Assembly (NCBI GenBank): GCA_051646185.1
Contig: JBOFCS010000094.1
Span: 1-5,086, forward strand
DNA length: 5,086 nt
Direction: 5' to 3'
Origin: JBOFCS01 sp051646185
GTDB lineage: Bacteria > Actinomycetota > Actinomycetes > Mycobacteriales > Mycobacteriaceae
The notes under the pieces are model-generated. The model had not been told where the DNA came from, did no database searches, and saw nothing but the letters and a program-made list of their open reading frames with translations. This document shows, piece by piece, positions 1-4,616 of this stretch (within the stretch, counting starts at the first letter, position 1; every line of letters starts with the position of its first letter). The position numbers were made by a program, and so were the translations under genes.

Positions 1-72
1 GACAAGTCACCACGGGTGAACAACAGCAACAACATCAGCCTTAAACTCCGCTGAAAACACTTTTTGAGTCAT
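1..72 (-). pseudogene. IS3-type transposase OrfA, N-terminal fragment with frameshift
   Basis: The frame starts at ATG (70-72, minus strand) and encodes MTQKVFSAEFKADVVAVVHPW before a TGA at 7-9, only 21 codons. The EFKADVV core is typical of the start of the OrfA helix-turn-helix protein of IS3-family elements. Skipping one base after the codons for DVVA restores a plausible continuation, LFTRGDL, to the window edge. A one-base insertion therefore probably inactivated this copy, or the base call is wrong. Only the N-terminus is visible, so the state of the rest is unknown. Confidence 0.45.
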
Positions 73-90
73 AACAACATCCTTCCACCA

Positions 91-105
91 TGAAGACAAT
101 CTTCA
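91..105. repeat. Short perfect inverted repeat in the IS leader
   Basis: TGAAGA and TCTTCA form 6-bp arms around a 3-base loop. The hairpin lies between the IS tip and the orfA ribosome binding site. In some IS3-family elements, structures here limit transposase expression from outside transcription; that role is inferred. Confidence 0.4.
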
Positions 106-124
106 CAGCTAAGGTGTCACCTCA

Positions 125-388
125 ACCTTCAGCAGTCCCGAAGAGTTTGCTTTGGTTTCTGATCAAAGTTTGCGTGAAGAAACCGCTAAAGCTTTTGAGG
201 AAAGAGGTGGAGGCTTTTTATTGACTAGCAAGCCTACTATCATTAAGGGTACCCAAGCCTGGGTGAAGGCAACGCTTCGCTACGATAAATTGCTTAAAGA
301 AAATGGTGAAAGCCAAACTATATTAGCAACATTTACGATGGATAATTCCGATGGGAGATGGCGAGTGTGCGGGATAAAAGCTGAGTAG
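125..388 (+). pseudogene. C-terminal remnant of a putative exported protein, 5' end replaced by the IS
   Basis: The frame is open from just inside the IS boundary to TAG at 386-388. It encodes TFSSPEEFALVSDQS and onwards, ending DGRWRVCGIKAE, about 87 residues. It has no ATG or GTG start and no ribosome binding site; the only in-frame start-like codon near its beginning is TTG at 152. The frame runs up to the inferred IS tip and hits a stop (110-112) within the IS. The ending, with a tryptophan and cysteine in WRVCGI, recalls small secreted or lipid-anchored actinobacterial proteins with an NTF2- or lumazine-binding-like fold, but no family can be named with confidence. The intact gene would have had a signal peptide now missing. 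It converges on the methyltransferase with a 15-base gap. It could instead be a small intact protein started at TTG 152. Confidence 0.5.
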
Positions 389-403
389 AAAGTAGTCTAG
401 AGT

Positions 404-1048
404 TTAGTCTCTGGCTGCCGCGAGTAGCCCATCACCCAGGGGAATCATGACGGGGGTAAGCCTTGGGTCATCGGCAATAAGTCGGGCAGCTTCCCTAATG
501 GCTAGCACTTCGGCACTGCGCTCTTGAGGATCGCCAACTCGTCCACCAAAGGCGGCTCCATGCACAACGATTGCGCCACCGCTGCGGAGTAGTCGAATAC
601 CTTCAGTAACGTAATGAGGCTGATCGCTAGGAGCAGCGTCAATGAAAACTAAATCGTAAGAACCCTCAGCTAGTCTGGGGAGAACTTCACGTGCTCTGCC
701 ATTGATGAGCCGGGTTCGGGTTGATCCGATACCGGCTTCGGTGAAAGCAATCTTTGCAGCACGCTGATGCTCAGCTTCGCTATCAATGGTTGTTAATACT
801 CCCTCGGGTTTCATTCCGGAAAGTAGCCAAAGCCCACTGACTCCAGCACCGGTACCCACTTCTACAACAGTTTTTGCGTCGAGTAACCGTGCAAAAACAC
901 CAAGCATGGCCCCTGCTGCTGCGGTGATGGCTGTAGCGCCTAAGTCGTCTGAGCGTTCTCTGGCAGCGAGCAGAACGTCATCTTCGGTGATGGACTGTTC
1001 TGCATGAGCTAGGATTTCAGTGGCGGCTTGTGGCGAATTTTGGGGCAC
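404..1048 (-). CDS. Class I SAM-dependent O-methyltransferase, Rv1220c-like
   Basis: This 214-residue protein starts with GTG. A short N-terminal helical part (AHAEQSITEDDVLLAARER) is followed by a Rossmann methyltransferase fold. Motif I is VVEVGTGAG (61-69), the acidic residue after strand 2 is D89 in LTTID, and the strand 4 motif is YDLVFIDA (131-138) with D137. It belongs with the cation-dependent catechol/caffeoyl-CoA O-methyltransferase family, usually about 210-220 residues, so it looks full length. The Asp-Asn metal ligands normally found after strand 5 are replaced by VVHGAAFGG (161-169); as I recall, Rv1220c has a similar VVHRAALGG. Metal use is therefore doubtful and the substrate is unknown. 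The frame is open further upstream (to 1124) but holds no alternative start codon. No Shine-Dalgarno is visible, so the mRNA is probably nearly leaderless. The gene is divergent from sigE, an arrangement shared with mycobacteria. Confidence 0.9.
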   Translation of the reverse strand: MPQNSPQAATEILAHAEQSITEDDVLLAARERSDDLGATAITAAAGAMLGVFARLLDAKTVVEVGTGAGVSGLWLLSGMKPEGVLTTIDSEAEHQRAAKIAFTEAGIGSTRTRLINGRAREVLPRLAEGSYDLVFIDAAPSDQPHYVTEGIRLLRSGGAIVVHGAAFGGRVGDPQERSAEVLAIREAARLIADDPRLTPVMIPLGDGLLAAARD

Positions 1049-1056
1049 GAGAGAAG

Positions 1057-1062
1057 GGTATA
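1057..1062 (-). promoter_or_regulatory. Candidate -10 element for the O-methyltransferase, near-leaderless
   Basis: On the minus strand TATACC ends 8 bases before the GTG start at 1048, and no ribosome binding site lies between. A transcript would start at or within a few bases of the start codon, as is common in this group. No clear -35 element is seen at 17-18 bases. Confidence 0.35.
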
Positions 1063-1154
1063 GCTGCTCTTGTGTCGCAGGACGAAGGCGCGCGGTTTTA
1101 CAGTTGAAATGGCACGCTAGCTCCTATCCGTTCATGCACATTTCTTTTCAATAT

Positions 1155-1173
1155 TCTCAGCTAATCCTCAGCT
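1155..1173 (+). promoter_or_regulatory. MprA-box-like direct repeat upstream of sigE
   Basis: Two 8-base direct repeats, TCTCAGCT and CCTCAGCT, differ at one base and are separated by AAT. The total is 19 bases with an 11-base period, one helical turn. This matches the architecture I recall for the mycobacterial MprA box (8-bp repeats, 3-bp gap), and MprA controls sigE in M. tuberculosis. A possible -10, TATAGG, lies at 1178-1183, close behind the box. Binding by an MprA orthologue is inferred from architecture and position. Confidence 0.5.
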
Positions 1174-1227
1174 TGTTTATAGGCATCACACATGCTGGTA
1201 GTGGATTGTTATGGCCAGAACATCAGG

Positions 1228-1257
1228 CTGACAGGATAGATATCACGTGGATACTGT
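1228..1257 (+). promoter_or_regulatory. Candidate SigA-type promoter of sigE
   Basis: CTGACA (1228-1233) is one base from the TTGACA -35 consensus. It is followed by GATACT at 1250-1255 (16-base spacer, one base from TATACT) or TACTGT at 1252-1257 (18-base spacer). Transcription would begin near 1262, giving a leader of about 95 bases to the ATT start of sigE. Confidence 0.5.
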
Positions 1258-1268
1258 GATGAGGAACC

Positions 1269-1296
1269 GGGAACAATTGTGAATGCTGAGCTGTTC
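1269..1296 (+). promoter_or_regulatory. Candidate ECF-sigma (SigH/SigE-type) promoter of sigE
   Basis: GGGAAC (1269-1274) and GTTC (1293-1296) are separated by 18 bases. They match the GGAAC/GTT pattern of SigH- and SigE-dependent promoters in corynebacteria and mycobacteria. Transcription would begin near 1303, about 50 bases before the start codon. In M. tuberculosis one sigE promoter is SigH-dependent; here the site could give SigH input or autoregulation, which sequence alone cannot separate. An overlapping GGAACC at 1263-1268 is too far from the GTT to pair with it. Confidence 0.55.
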
Positions 1297-1308
1297 TTAG
1301 GTGTAGCT

Positions 1309-1318
1309 GCTGATCAGC
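1309..1318. repeat. Perfect palindrome GCTGATCAGC in the sigE leader
   Basis: This 10-bp palindrome is followed by a small stem-loop, CTGC-TGTG-GCAG (1319-1330), just before the sigE Shine-Dalgarno. Together they could structure the 5' leader. No known riboswitch is recognised and the function is unknown. Confidence 0.3.
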
Positions 1319-1341
1319 CTGCTGTGGCAGACAGATCCTGG

Positions 1342-1348
1342 AAGGAGG
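1342..1348 (+). promoter_or_regulatory. Strong Shine-Dalgarno that sets the sigE start
   Basis: AAGGAGG is a near-perfect anti-16S match. The in-frame ATT at 1356 is 7 bases downstream, while the first ordinary start codons of the sigE frame (TTG 1458, ATG 1461) are over 100 bases away and lack a ribosome binding site. The element therefore argues for the upstream start. An out-of-frame ATG at 1369 is too distant at 20 bases and would encode only nine residues. Confidence 0.7.
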
Positions 1349-1355
1349 GTTAGTT

Positions 1356-1988
1356 ATTTTTACCGCGTATGCCGATTCAGATAAGAGCTTTGTTGTAGAT
1401 CCGCAAACACAGGAGCTTACTGGTACCGCTGCCTTTGACGCCACAGGTGAGCGGGCTTTGATGCCTTCCTGGGACGAGCTAGTTCGAGAGCATGCAGACC
1501 GGGTTTACCGGTTGGCTTACCGATTATCAGGTGACGCTCAGGATGCCGAAGATTTAACTCAGGATACTTTTATCAGGGTTTTTCGTTCGTTATCCAGCTA
1601 TGAACCGGGCACTTTTGAAGGCTGGTTGCATCGGATTACTACAAATTTGTTTCTCGACATGGTCCGTCGTCGGGCTAGAGTGCGGATTGAGGCATTGCCT
1701 GAAGACTACGACCGGCTGCCCGCTTCTGATCCGAACCCCGAAGAGATGTATCACGATGCTTGGCTAGATCCAGTTTTGCAGGAGGCTCTTGATTCTTTGG
1801 CACCTGAGTTTCGTGCGGCAGTTGTTCTCTGTGATGTTGAGGGTCTTTCCTATGAAGAAATTGGGGCCACCCTTGGAGTTAAGCTCGGTACCGTACGCAG
1901 TCGGATTCACCGGGGTCGTCAATCGATTCGTGAGTTTCTTGCTGAGCGTGGAATGGTGGATGCCGCAGGCATTAGGGTTAACCAGTGA
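1356..1988 (+). CDS. sigE: ECF RNA polymerase sigma factor SigE
   Basis: SigE directs RNA polymerase to envelope- and heat-stress genes. Numbered from the proposed ATT start (210 residues), sigma region 2 spans about 48-112 and includes DAEDLTQDTF and the -10-recognition helix with FEGWLHRITTNLFLDMVRRR. A short acidic linker follows, then region 4 (about 139-196) with the helix-turn-helix LSYEEIGATLGVKLGTVRSR that reads the -35. The sequence is very close to Mtb SigE as I recall it. The start is unusual: conventional annotation would begin at TTG 1458 or ATG 1461 (176 or 175 residues). However, the upstream frame encodes GTAAFDATGERALMPSW, matching the Mtb N-terminal stretch GTAVFDATGDKATMPSW, and it is preceded by an ideal Shine-Dalgarno. 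The frame is closed by a stop at 1311-1313. CTG at 1338 lies upstream of that Shine-Dalgarno and is unlikely. rseA follows after 140 bases. Confidence 0.93.
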   Translation: MFTAYADSDKSFVVDPQTQELTGTAAFDATGERALMPSWDELVREHADRVYRLAYRLSGDAQDAEDLTQDTFIRVFRSLSSYEPGTFEGWLHRITTNLFLDMVRRRARVRIEALPEDYDRLPASDPNPEEMYHDAWLDPVLQEALDSLAPEFRAAVVLCDVEGLSYEEIGATLGVKLGTVRSRIHRGRQSIREFLAERGMVDAAGIRVNQ

Positions 1989-1997
1989 TCATTGCTG

Positions 1998-2007
1998 CCG
2001 TTAACGG
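1998..2007. repeat. Palindrome CCGTTAACGG after sigE
   Basis: This perfect 10-bp palindrome lies 9 bases after the sigE stop, in the 140-base gap before rseA. It lacks a loop and a T-run, so it is not a convincing terminator. It might be an operator or a chance site. The rest of the gap shows no clear promoter; AT-rich hexamers around 2070-2084 have no matching -35. Confidence 0.25.
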
Positions 2008-2113
2008 GCTGCGAGTTTACCGCCTGTCGGCTAGCTGCAGTTAATGCTTTTGTGCTTGGTAATTTAGGCTATTAAGTGCATAACGATTTGTTGATTTACC
2101 GAACACTGATTTT

Positions 2114-2122
2114 GAAGGAGGG
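2114..2122 (+). promoter_or_regulatory. Ribosome binding site of rseA
   Basis: GAAGGAGGG sits 6 bases before the ATG at 2129. It is among the strongest Shine-Dalgarno sequences in the window and fixes the rseA start. It implies efficient anti-sigma synthesis independent of coupling to sigE. Confidence 0.8.
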
Positions 2123-2128
2123 CCGATA

Positions 2129-2554
2129 ATGATTGACCCAGAAGACGCACTGAAGAGAGCGTTGGCTTGGATCCCATCGTCATTTATCAGTGCCAATATC
2201 GCGCATCAGAATCAGCTGAGTGGACATCGTAAATTTGGCTCAACAGAGCACTTGGCCAGCGAGGCTGTCGCGGCTTATGTTGATGGCGAGTTGAGGATGA
2301 ATGCTTACCTACGTGCTGCGCAGCATCTTGCCGAGTGTGCCGAGTGCGCCTCTGAAGTAGAAGCTCAGCAGCAAGCACGTGCCGCCTTGCGTGGTTCTAG
2401 CTCCATTTGCATTCCACAGGCACTGTTGGGGGTGTTGAGTAGAATACCTGATGGGCAACAGAAATCTCCCCTGTTGCCAGGCACTCCAGGTGAGCCGCTT
2501 GCCGGTGGCCCGGTTAGCGCTTCAGACACGGTGGGTCGCCGTAAGCGCCGGTAG
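2129..2554 (+). CDS. rseA: Anti-sigma-E factor RseA (CseE), soluble ZAS protein
   Basis: RseA binds SigE in the cytoplasm and keeps it from RNA polymerase. The 141-residue protein has the zinc-associated anti-sigma signature: H66, C70 and C73 form HxxxCxxC in HLAECAEC, with an upstream H41 as the likely extra ligand. No membrane segment is present, unlike E. coli RseA, so release is probably not by intramembrane proteolysis. In M. tuberculosis PknB phosphorylates RseA on Thr39 and ClpC1P2 then degrades it, as I recall. The equivalent threonine is kept here as T39 in GSTEHL, at the same position. The conserved block STEHLASEAVAAYVDGELRM (38-57) matches the mycobacterial protein closely. The C-terminal third is low-complexity, rich in Pro and Gly, and ends in a basic tail, GRRKRR. 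It lies between sigE and htrA, the usual mycobacterial order; corynebacterial literature calls it CseE. Confidence 0.92.
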   Translation: MIDPEDALKRALAWIPSSFISANIAHQNQLSGHRKFGSTEHLASEAVAAYVDGELRMNAYLRAAQHLAECAECASEVEAQQQARAALRGSSSICIPQALLGVLSRIPDGQQKSPLLPGTPGEPLAGGPVSASDTVGRRKRR

Positions 2555-2600
2555 TCTAGGGCTGTACCCGGTGAGAATGCACTAGGGGTTCGACGTTACC

Positions 2601-4151
2601 GTGAACAGGGTGTGGCGCGCAGATCCACAGACATCGGCGGTGAGGGGTGTGCAAGCAGTGAAGGGTAGCTATGGTGAGGTTGTGGAAGAGCCCGGTGATA
2701 CTCGCCCTCGGTTGGAACCCCGACCTATTAGACGCCCAGTTATCGACCCGCTAGCACTGCAAACTTTTGGACGACCCTCTGGTGTGGTCGGCTCGTTTCA
2801 GCGTGAGAGGGAATATCAGAGTGGGCACGCTCCGCAGGTCCGCCCTGCGGATGAGGTTTTAGCTGAGGCGTTTGGTCGGCCGACGGGGGCAGTTGAAACT
2901 TTACAAAGAGATCCTGAATTATCCAGGGAGACAGCGGATTTTGCAGAATCTCAACCTATTAGCGATCCTTGGCGGGACCCGTATGCCTCGGCCCGGCTTG
3001 GGGGCCCTGCCCTCGCTGGTGAGCTAACAGAGGTTGAGTTGATTCCCGGGCGCAAGCTTGGTGTTCGTGAAGTGCTCTTTGGTGGCCGTGTTTCGGTAAA
3101 GGCCCTGTCGACTTTAGCTGCTGTTGCTGTTGCGCTGGGGCTGGTGGGTGGGTTGATTGGCCGGATGACTGCGGAGGTATCAGAAAGTCTTACTAGTTCA
3201 ACTGTGACACTTTCTCACTCAGATGAAGTTGGGGATCAGCCGTCGACAAAAGTTATGCAGATAGCAAAAGCGGTGGAACGTGCTGTGGTTACCGTTGAGG
3301 TGCGCGATAGTGATGGAAGCGGCGGAACAGGTTCCGGTGTTGTTATCGATGGTGCCGGCTATATTGTAACAAACAATCACGTAATATCAATGGCTGCAAC
3401 AAGTTCTGGAAAAACTACTACTGAAGTTGTTTTTTTTGATGGGACAAAAGTGTCTGCTCAAATAGTTGGGCGGGATATAAAAACAGATCTTGCAATACTT
3501 AAAGTGGCTGTCAACAACCTTGAGGTTGCGGTGCTGGGTGATTCAGATCGGCTGCAGGTTGGGCAAAATGTGGTGGCTTTTGGTTCACCGCTTGGGCTCA
3601 ATCGGACAGTGACCAGTGGCATCGTAAGTGCGTTACACCGTGCAGTGCCAGTAAGTGGGCAGGGTACAGACACCGATACTGTCATTGATGCAGTGCAGAC
3701 TGATGCGGCAATTAACCCGGGTAACTCTGGCGGGGCACTTATTGATGATGAAGCTAAAGTCATTGGGATTAATAGTGCAGCCGCTTCAATCTCAGGCGGC
3801 TCGGTAGGGCTTGGGTTTGCAATTCCTGTTAATGAAATGAAAACTGTTGCCCAATCCCTCATTCGAGACGGAAAGATGCGGCATCCCGAATTGGGTATCA
3901 ATGTTCGTTCGGCCAGTAATGATGTAGCCAGTGGTGCACAGGTAGCCAACGTTAAGCAAGACGGTCCTGCTGCAAAAGCTGGACTGGTTGAAGGGGACGT
4001 AGTGGTTAAAGTCGGTAGTCGAAGCATCAGCGATGCTGATGAATTTGTCGTTGCAGTACGTCAGTTGGAGATTGATAAGCCTGCGATTGTGCGCCTCATT
4101 CGGGAGGGGAGAACTGTCGAGCTCACAGTGACTCCGGTGGCTGATTCTTAG
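2601..4151 (+). CDS. htrA: Membrane-anchored HtrA/DegP-type serine protease with PDZ domain
   Basis: This 516-residue envelope protease would degrade or refold damaged exported proteins. A long cytoplasmic, Pro/Arg-rich N-terminus (1-160) contains two copies of a motif, FGRPSGVVGSFQRE (56-69) and FGRPTGAVETLQRD (91-104). One membrane segment follows (about 164-187). The trypsin-like domain has the catalytic triad H260 in TNNHV, D296 in KTDLAIL and S376 in GNSGGAL. The usual proline after GNSGG is alanine (A379). A C-terminal PDZ domain runs from about 428 (PELGI) to 513. The architecture and length match Mtb HtrA (Rv1223). The start is GTG at 2601, the first possible after a stop at 2583-2585. 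It lacks a clear Shine-Dalgarno, and GTG at 2658 with GAGGGG 10 bases upstream is an alternative. The 46-base gap after rseA shows no promoter, so co-transcription is likely. The middle of the gene is noticeably AT-rich and contains a T8 run (3430-3437). Confidence 0.95.
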   Translation: MNRVWRADPQTSAVRGVQAVKGSYGEVVEEPGDTRPRLEPRPIRRPVIDPLALQTFGRPSGVVGSFQREREYQSGHAPQVRPADEVLAEAFGRPTGAVETLQRDPELSRETADFAESQPISDPWRDPYASARLGGPALAGELTEVELIPGRKLGVREVLFGGRVSVKALSTLAAVAVALGLVGGLIGRMTAEVSESLTSSTVTLSHSDEVGDQPSTKVMQIAKAVERAVVTVEVRDSDGSGGTGSGVVIDGAGYIVTNNHVISMAATSSGKTTTEVVFFDGTKVSAQIVGRDIKTDLAILKVAVNNLEVAVLGDSDRLQVGQNVVAFGSPLGLNRTVTSGIVSALHRAVPVSGQGTDTDTVIDAVQTDAAINPGNSGGALIDDEAKVIGINSAAASISGGSVGLGFAIPVNEMKTVAQSLIRDGKMRHPELGINVRSASNDVASGAQVANVKQDGPAAKAGLVEGDVVVKVGSRSISDADEFVVAVRQLEIDKPAIVRLIREGRTVELTVTPVADS

Positions 4152-4156
4152 AGTGA

Positions 4157-4191
4157 TTATTGAGGTGGGCTTACCTGCCCTACCTCAATAA
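4157..4191 (+). terminator. Long hairpin after htrA
   Basis: TTATTGAGGT (4157-4166) pairs perfectly with ACCTCAATAA (4182-4191). An inner GGGC/GCCC pair closes a 6-base loop, with one bulged T at 4181. The 14-bp stem begins 5 bases after the htrA stop. No U-run follows, so it is either a U-less intrinsic terminator, as often in actinomycetes, or an mRNA 3'-stabiliser. It separates the sigE-rseA-htrA transcript from tatB. Confidence 0.75.
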
Positions 4192-4202
4192 CAAACTCAA
4201 CG

Positions 4203-4208
4203 TAGACT
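4203..4208 (+). promoter_or_regulatory. -10 element of a leaderless tatB transcript
   Basis: TAGACT fits the actinobacterial TANNNT consensus and ends 6 bases before the tatB ATG, placing the transcription start on the A of the start codon. No Shine-Dalgarno is present. The matching -35 position falls in the 3' arm of the htrA terminator and shows no good consensus. Confidence 0.6.
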
Positions 4209-4214
4209 GACGCT

Positions 4215-4616
4215 ATGTTTTCAAACGTCGGCTGGGGCGATATTTTTATCTTACTTGTTGCTGGGCTGGTTATCCTTGGCCCCGAGCGACTTCCCGGGGC
4301 CATGCAATGGGTAGCAAAGACCATTAAGCAGGTAAAGATTTATGCCAGTGGCGCAACTCAGCAGTTAAAAGAAGAATTGGGTCCAGAATTTGATGATCTT
4401 CGCAAGCCGCTAGCAGAGATCCAACAGTTGCGTACGATGTCACCACGGTCGGTAATAACAAAGCACCTGCTCGATGGTGATGATTCTCTCATCAAAGATC
4501 TCACCGGGGGTTTTGATGAAAAGCCTGCAAACACTCGCACACAGGGTTCAGCTTCAGCTAAGTCTGTATCCTTAGAAAAAGGGCAACAGCCGCCTATCGA
4601 TTATGATGCCACCTAA
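4215..4616 (+). CDS. tatB: Sec-independent protein translocase subunit TatB
   Basis: TatB works with TatC to recognise twin-arginine signal peptides and deliver folded proteins to the export pore. The 133-residue protein starts MFSNVGWGDI, has one membrane helix (about 7-22), the conserved hinge GPERLPG (22-28), an amphipathic helix (about 29-65) and a polar, disordered C-terminus ending YDAT. D9 takes the place of the acidic Glu in the E. coli TatB membrane entrance. The long tail and the block TKHLLDGDDSL (82-92) match mycobacterial TatB rather than TatA. ATG at 4215 has no ribosome binding site but is consistent with leaderless translation. It follows htrA as in Mtb; the last 4 bases are shared with the convergent mrp gene. 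Confidence 0.93.
   Translation: MFSNVGWGDIFILLVAGLVILGPERLPGAMQWVAKTIKQVKIYASGATQQLKEELGPEFDDLRKPLAEIQQLRTMSPRSVITKHLLDGDDSLIKDLTGGFDEKPANTRTQGSASAKSVSLEKGQQPPIDYDAT

Larger units (their letters stand above)
1..124 (-). mobile_element. End of an IS3-type insertion sequence (partial)
   Basis: Read on the minus strand, a start codon at 72 is preceded by a good Shine-Dalgarno (GGAAGG, 8 bases upstream). The frame begins MTQKVFSAEFKADVV, which resembles the N-terminus of IS3-family OrfA proteins. The outer boundary is placed at 124 because the minus-strand sequence from there reads TGAGGTGACACC, beginning with the TG usual at IS3-family ends. A leader of about 50 bases between tip and orfA fits such elements. 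The other end and any target duplication lie outside the window, so family and boundary are inferred. The tip could instead lie a few bases further right, near 130. Confidence 0.5.

Noticed and set aside
1020..1259. 79-codon plus-strand frame upstream of sigE
   Set aside because: It overlaps the start of the methyltransferase and the sigE regulatory region, shows no familiar protein features and has no Shine-Dalgarno.
1369..1398. Nine-codon ORF starting at the ATG after the sigE Shine-Dalgarno
   Set aside because: It is out of frame with sigE and 20 bases from the Shine-Dalgarno, too far for efficient initiation, and the product is trivial.
1223..1444. 73-codon minus-strand frame across the sigE leader
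   Set aside because: It covers the promoters, the Shine-Dalgarno and the conserved SigE N-terminal extension on the other strand, and encodes nothing recognisable.
2555..2600. Possible promoter for htrA in the rseA-htrA gap
   Set aside because: TAGGGG and GAGAAT can be picked out but with no -35 and wrong distance for a leaderless start; no GGAAC/GTT pair is present.
3275..3296. GGAAC...GTT pair inside htrA resembling an ECF promoter
   Set aside because: The spacer is only 14 bases, shorter than the usual range, and the bases are accounted for by conserved coding sequence.
3458..4027. 189-codon open frame antisense to htrA
   Set aside because: It lies wholly opposite the conserved protease and PDZ domains, its product is a low-complexity Ser/Thr/Pro/Ala-rich sequence with no recognisable domain, and it has no promoter or ribosome binding site. 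It is a shadow frame.
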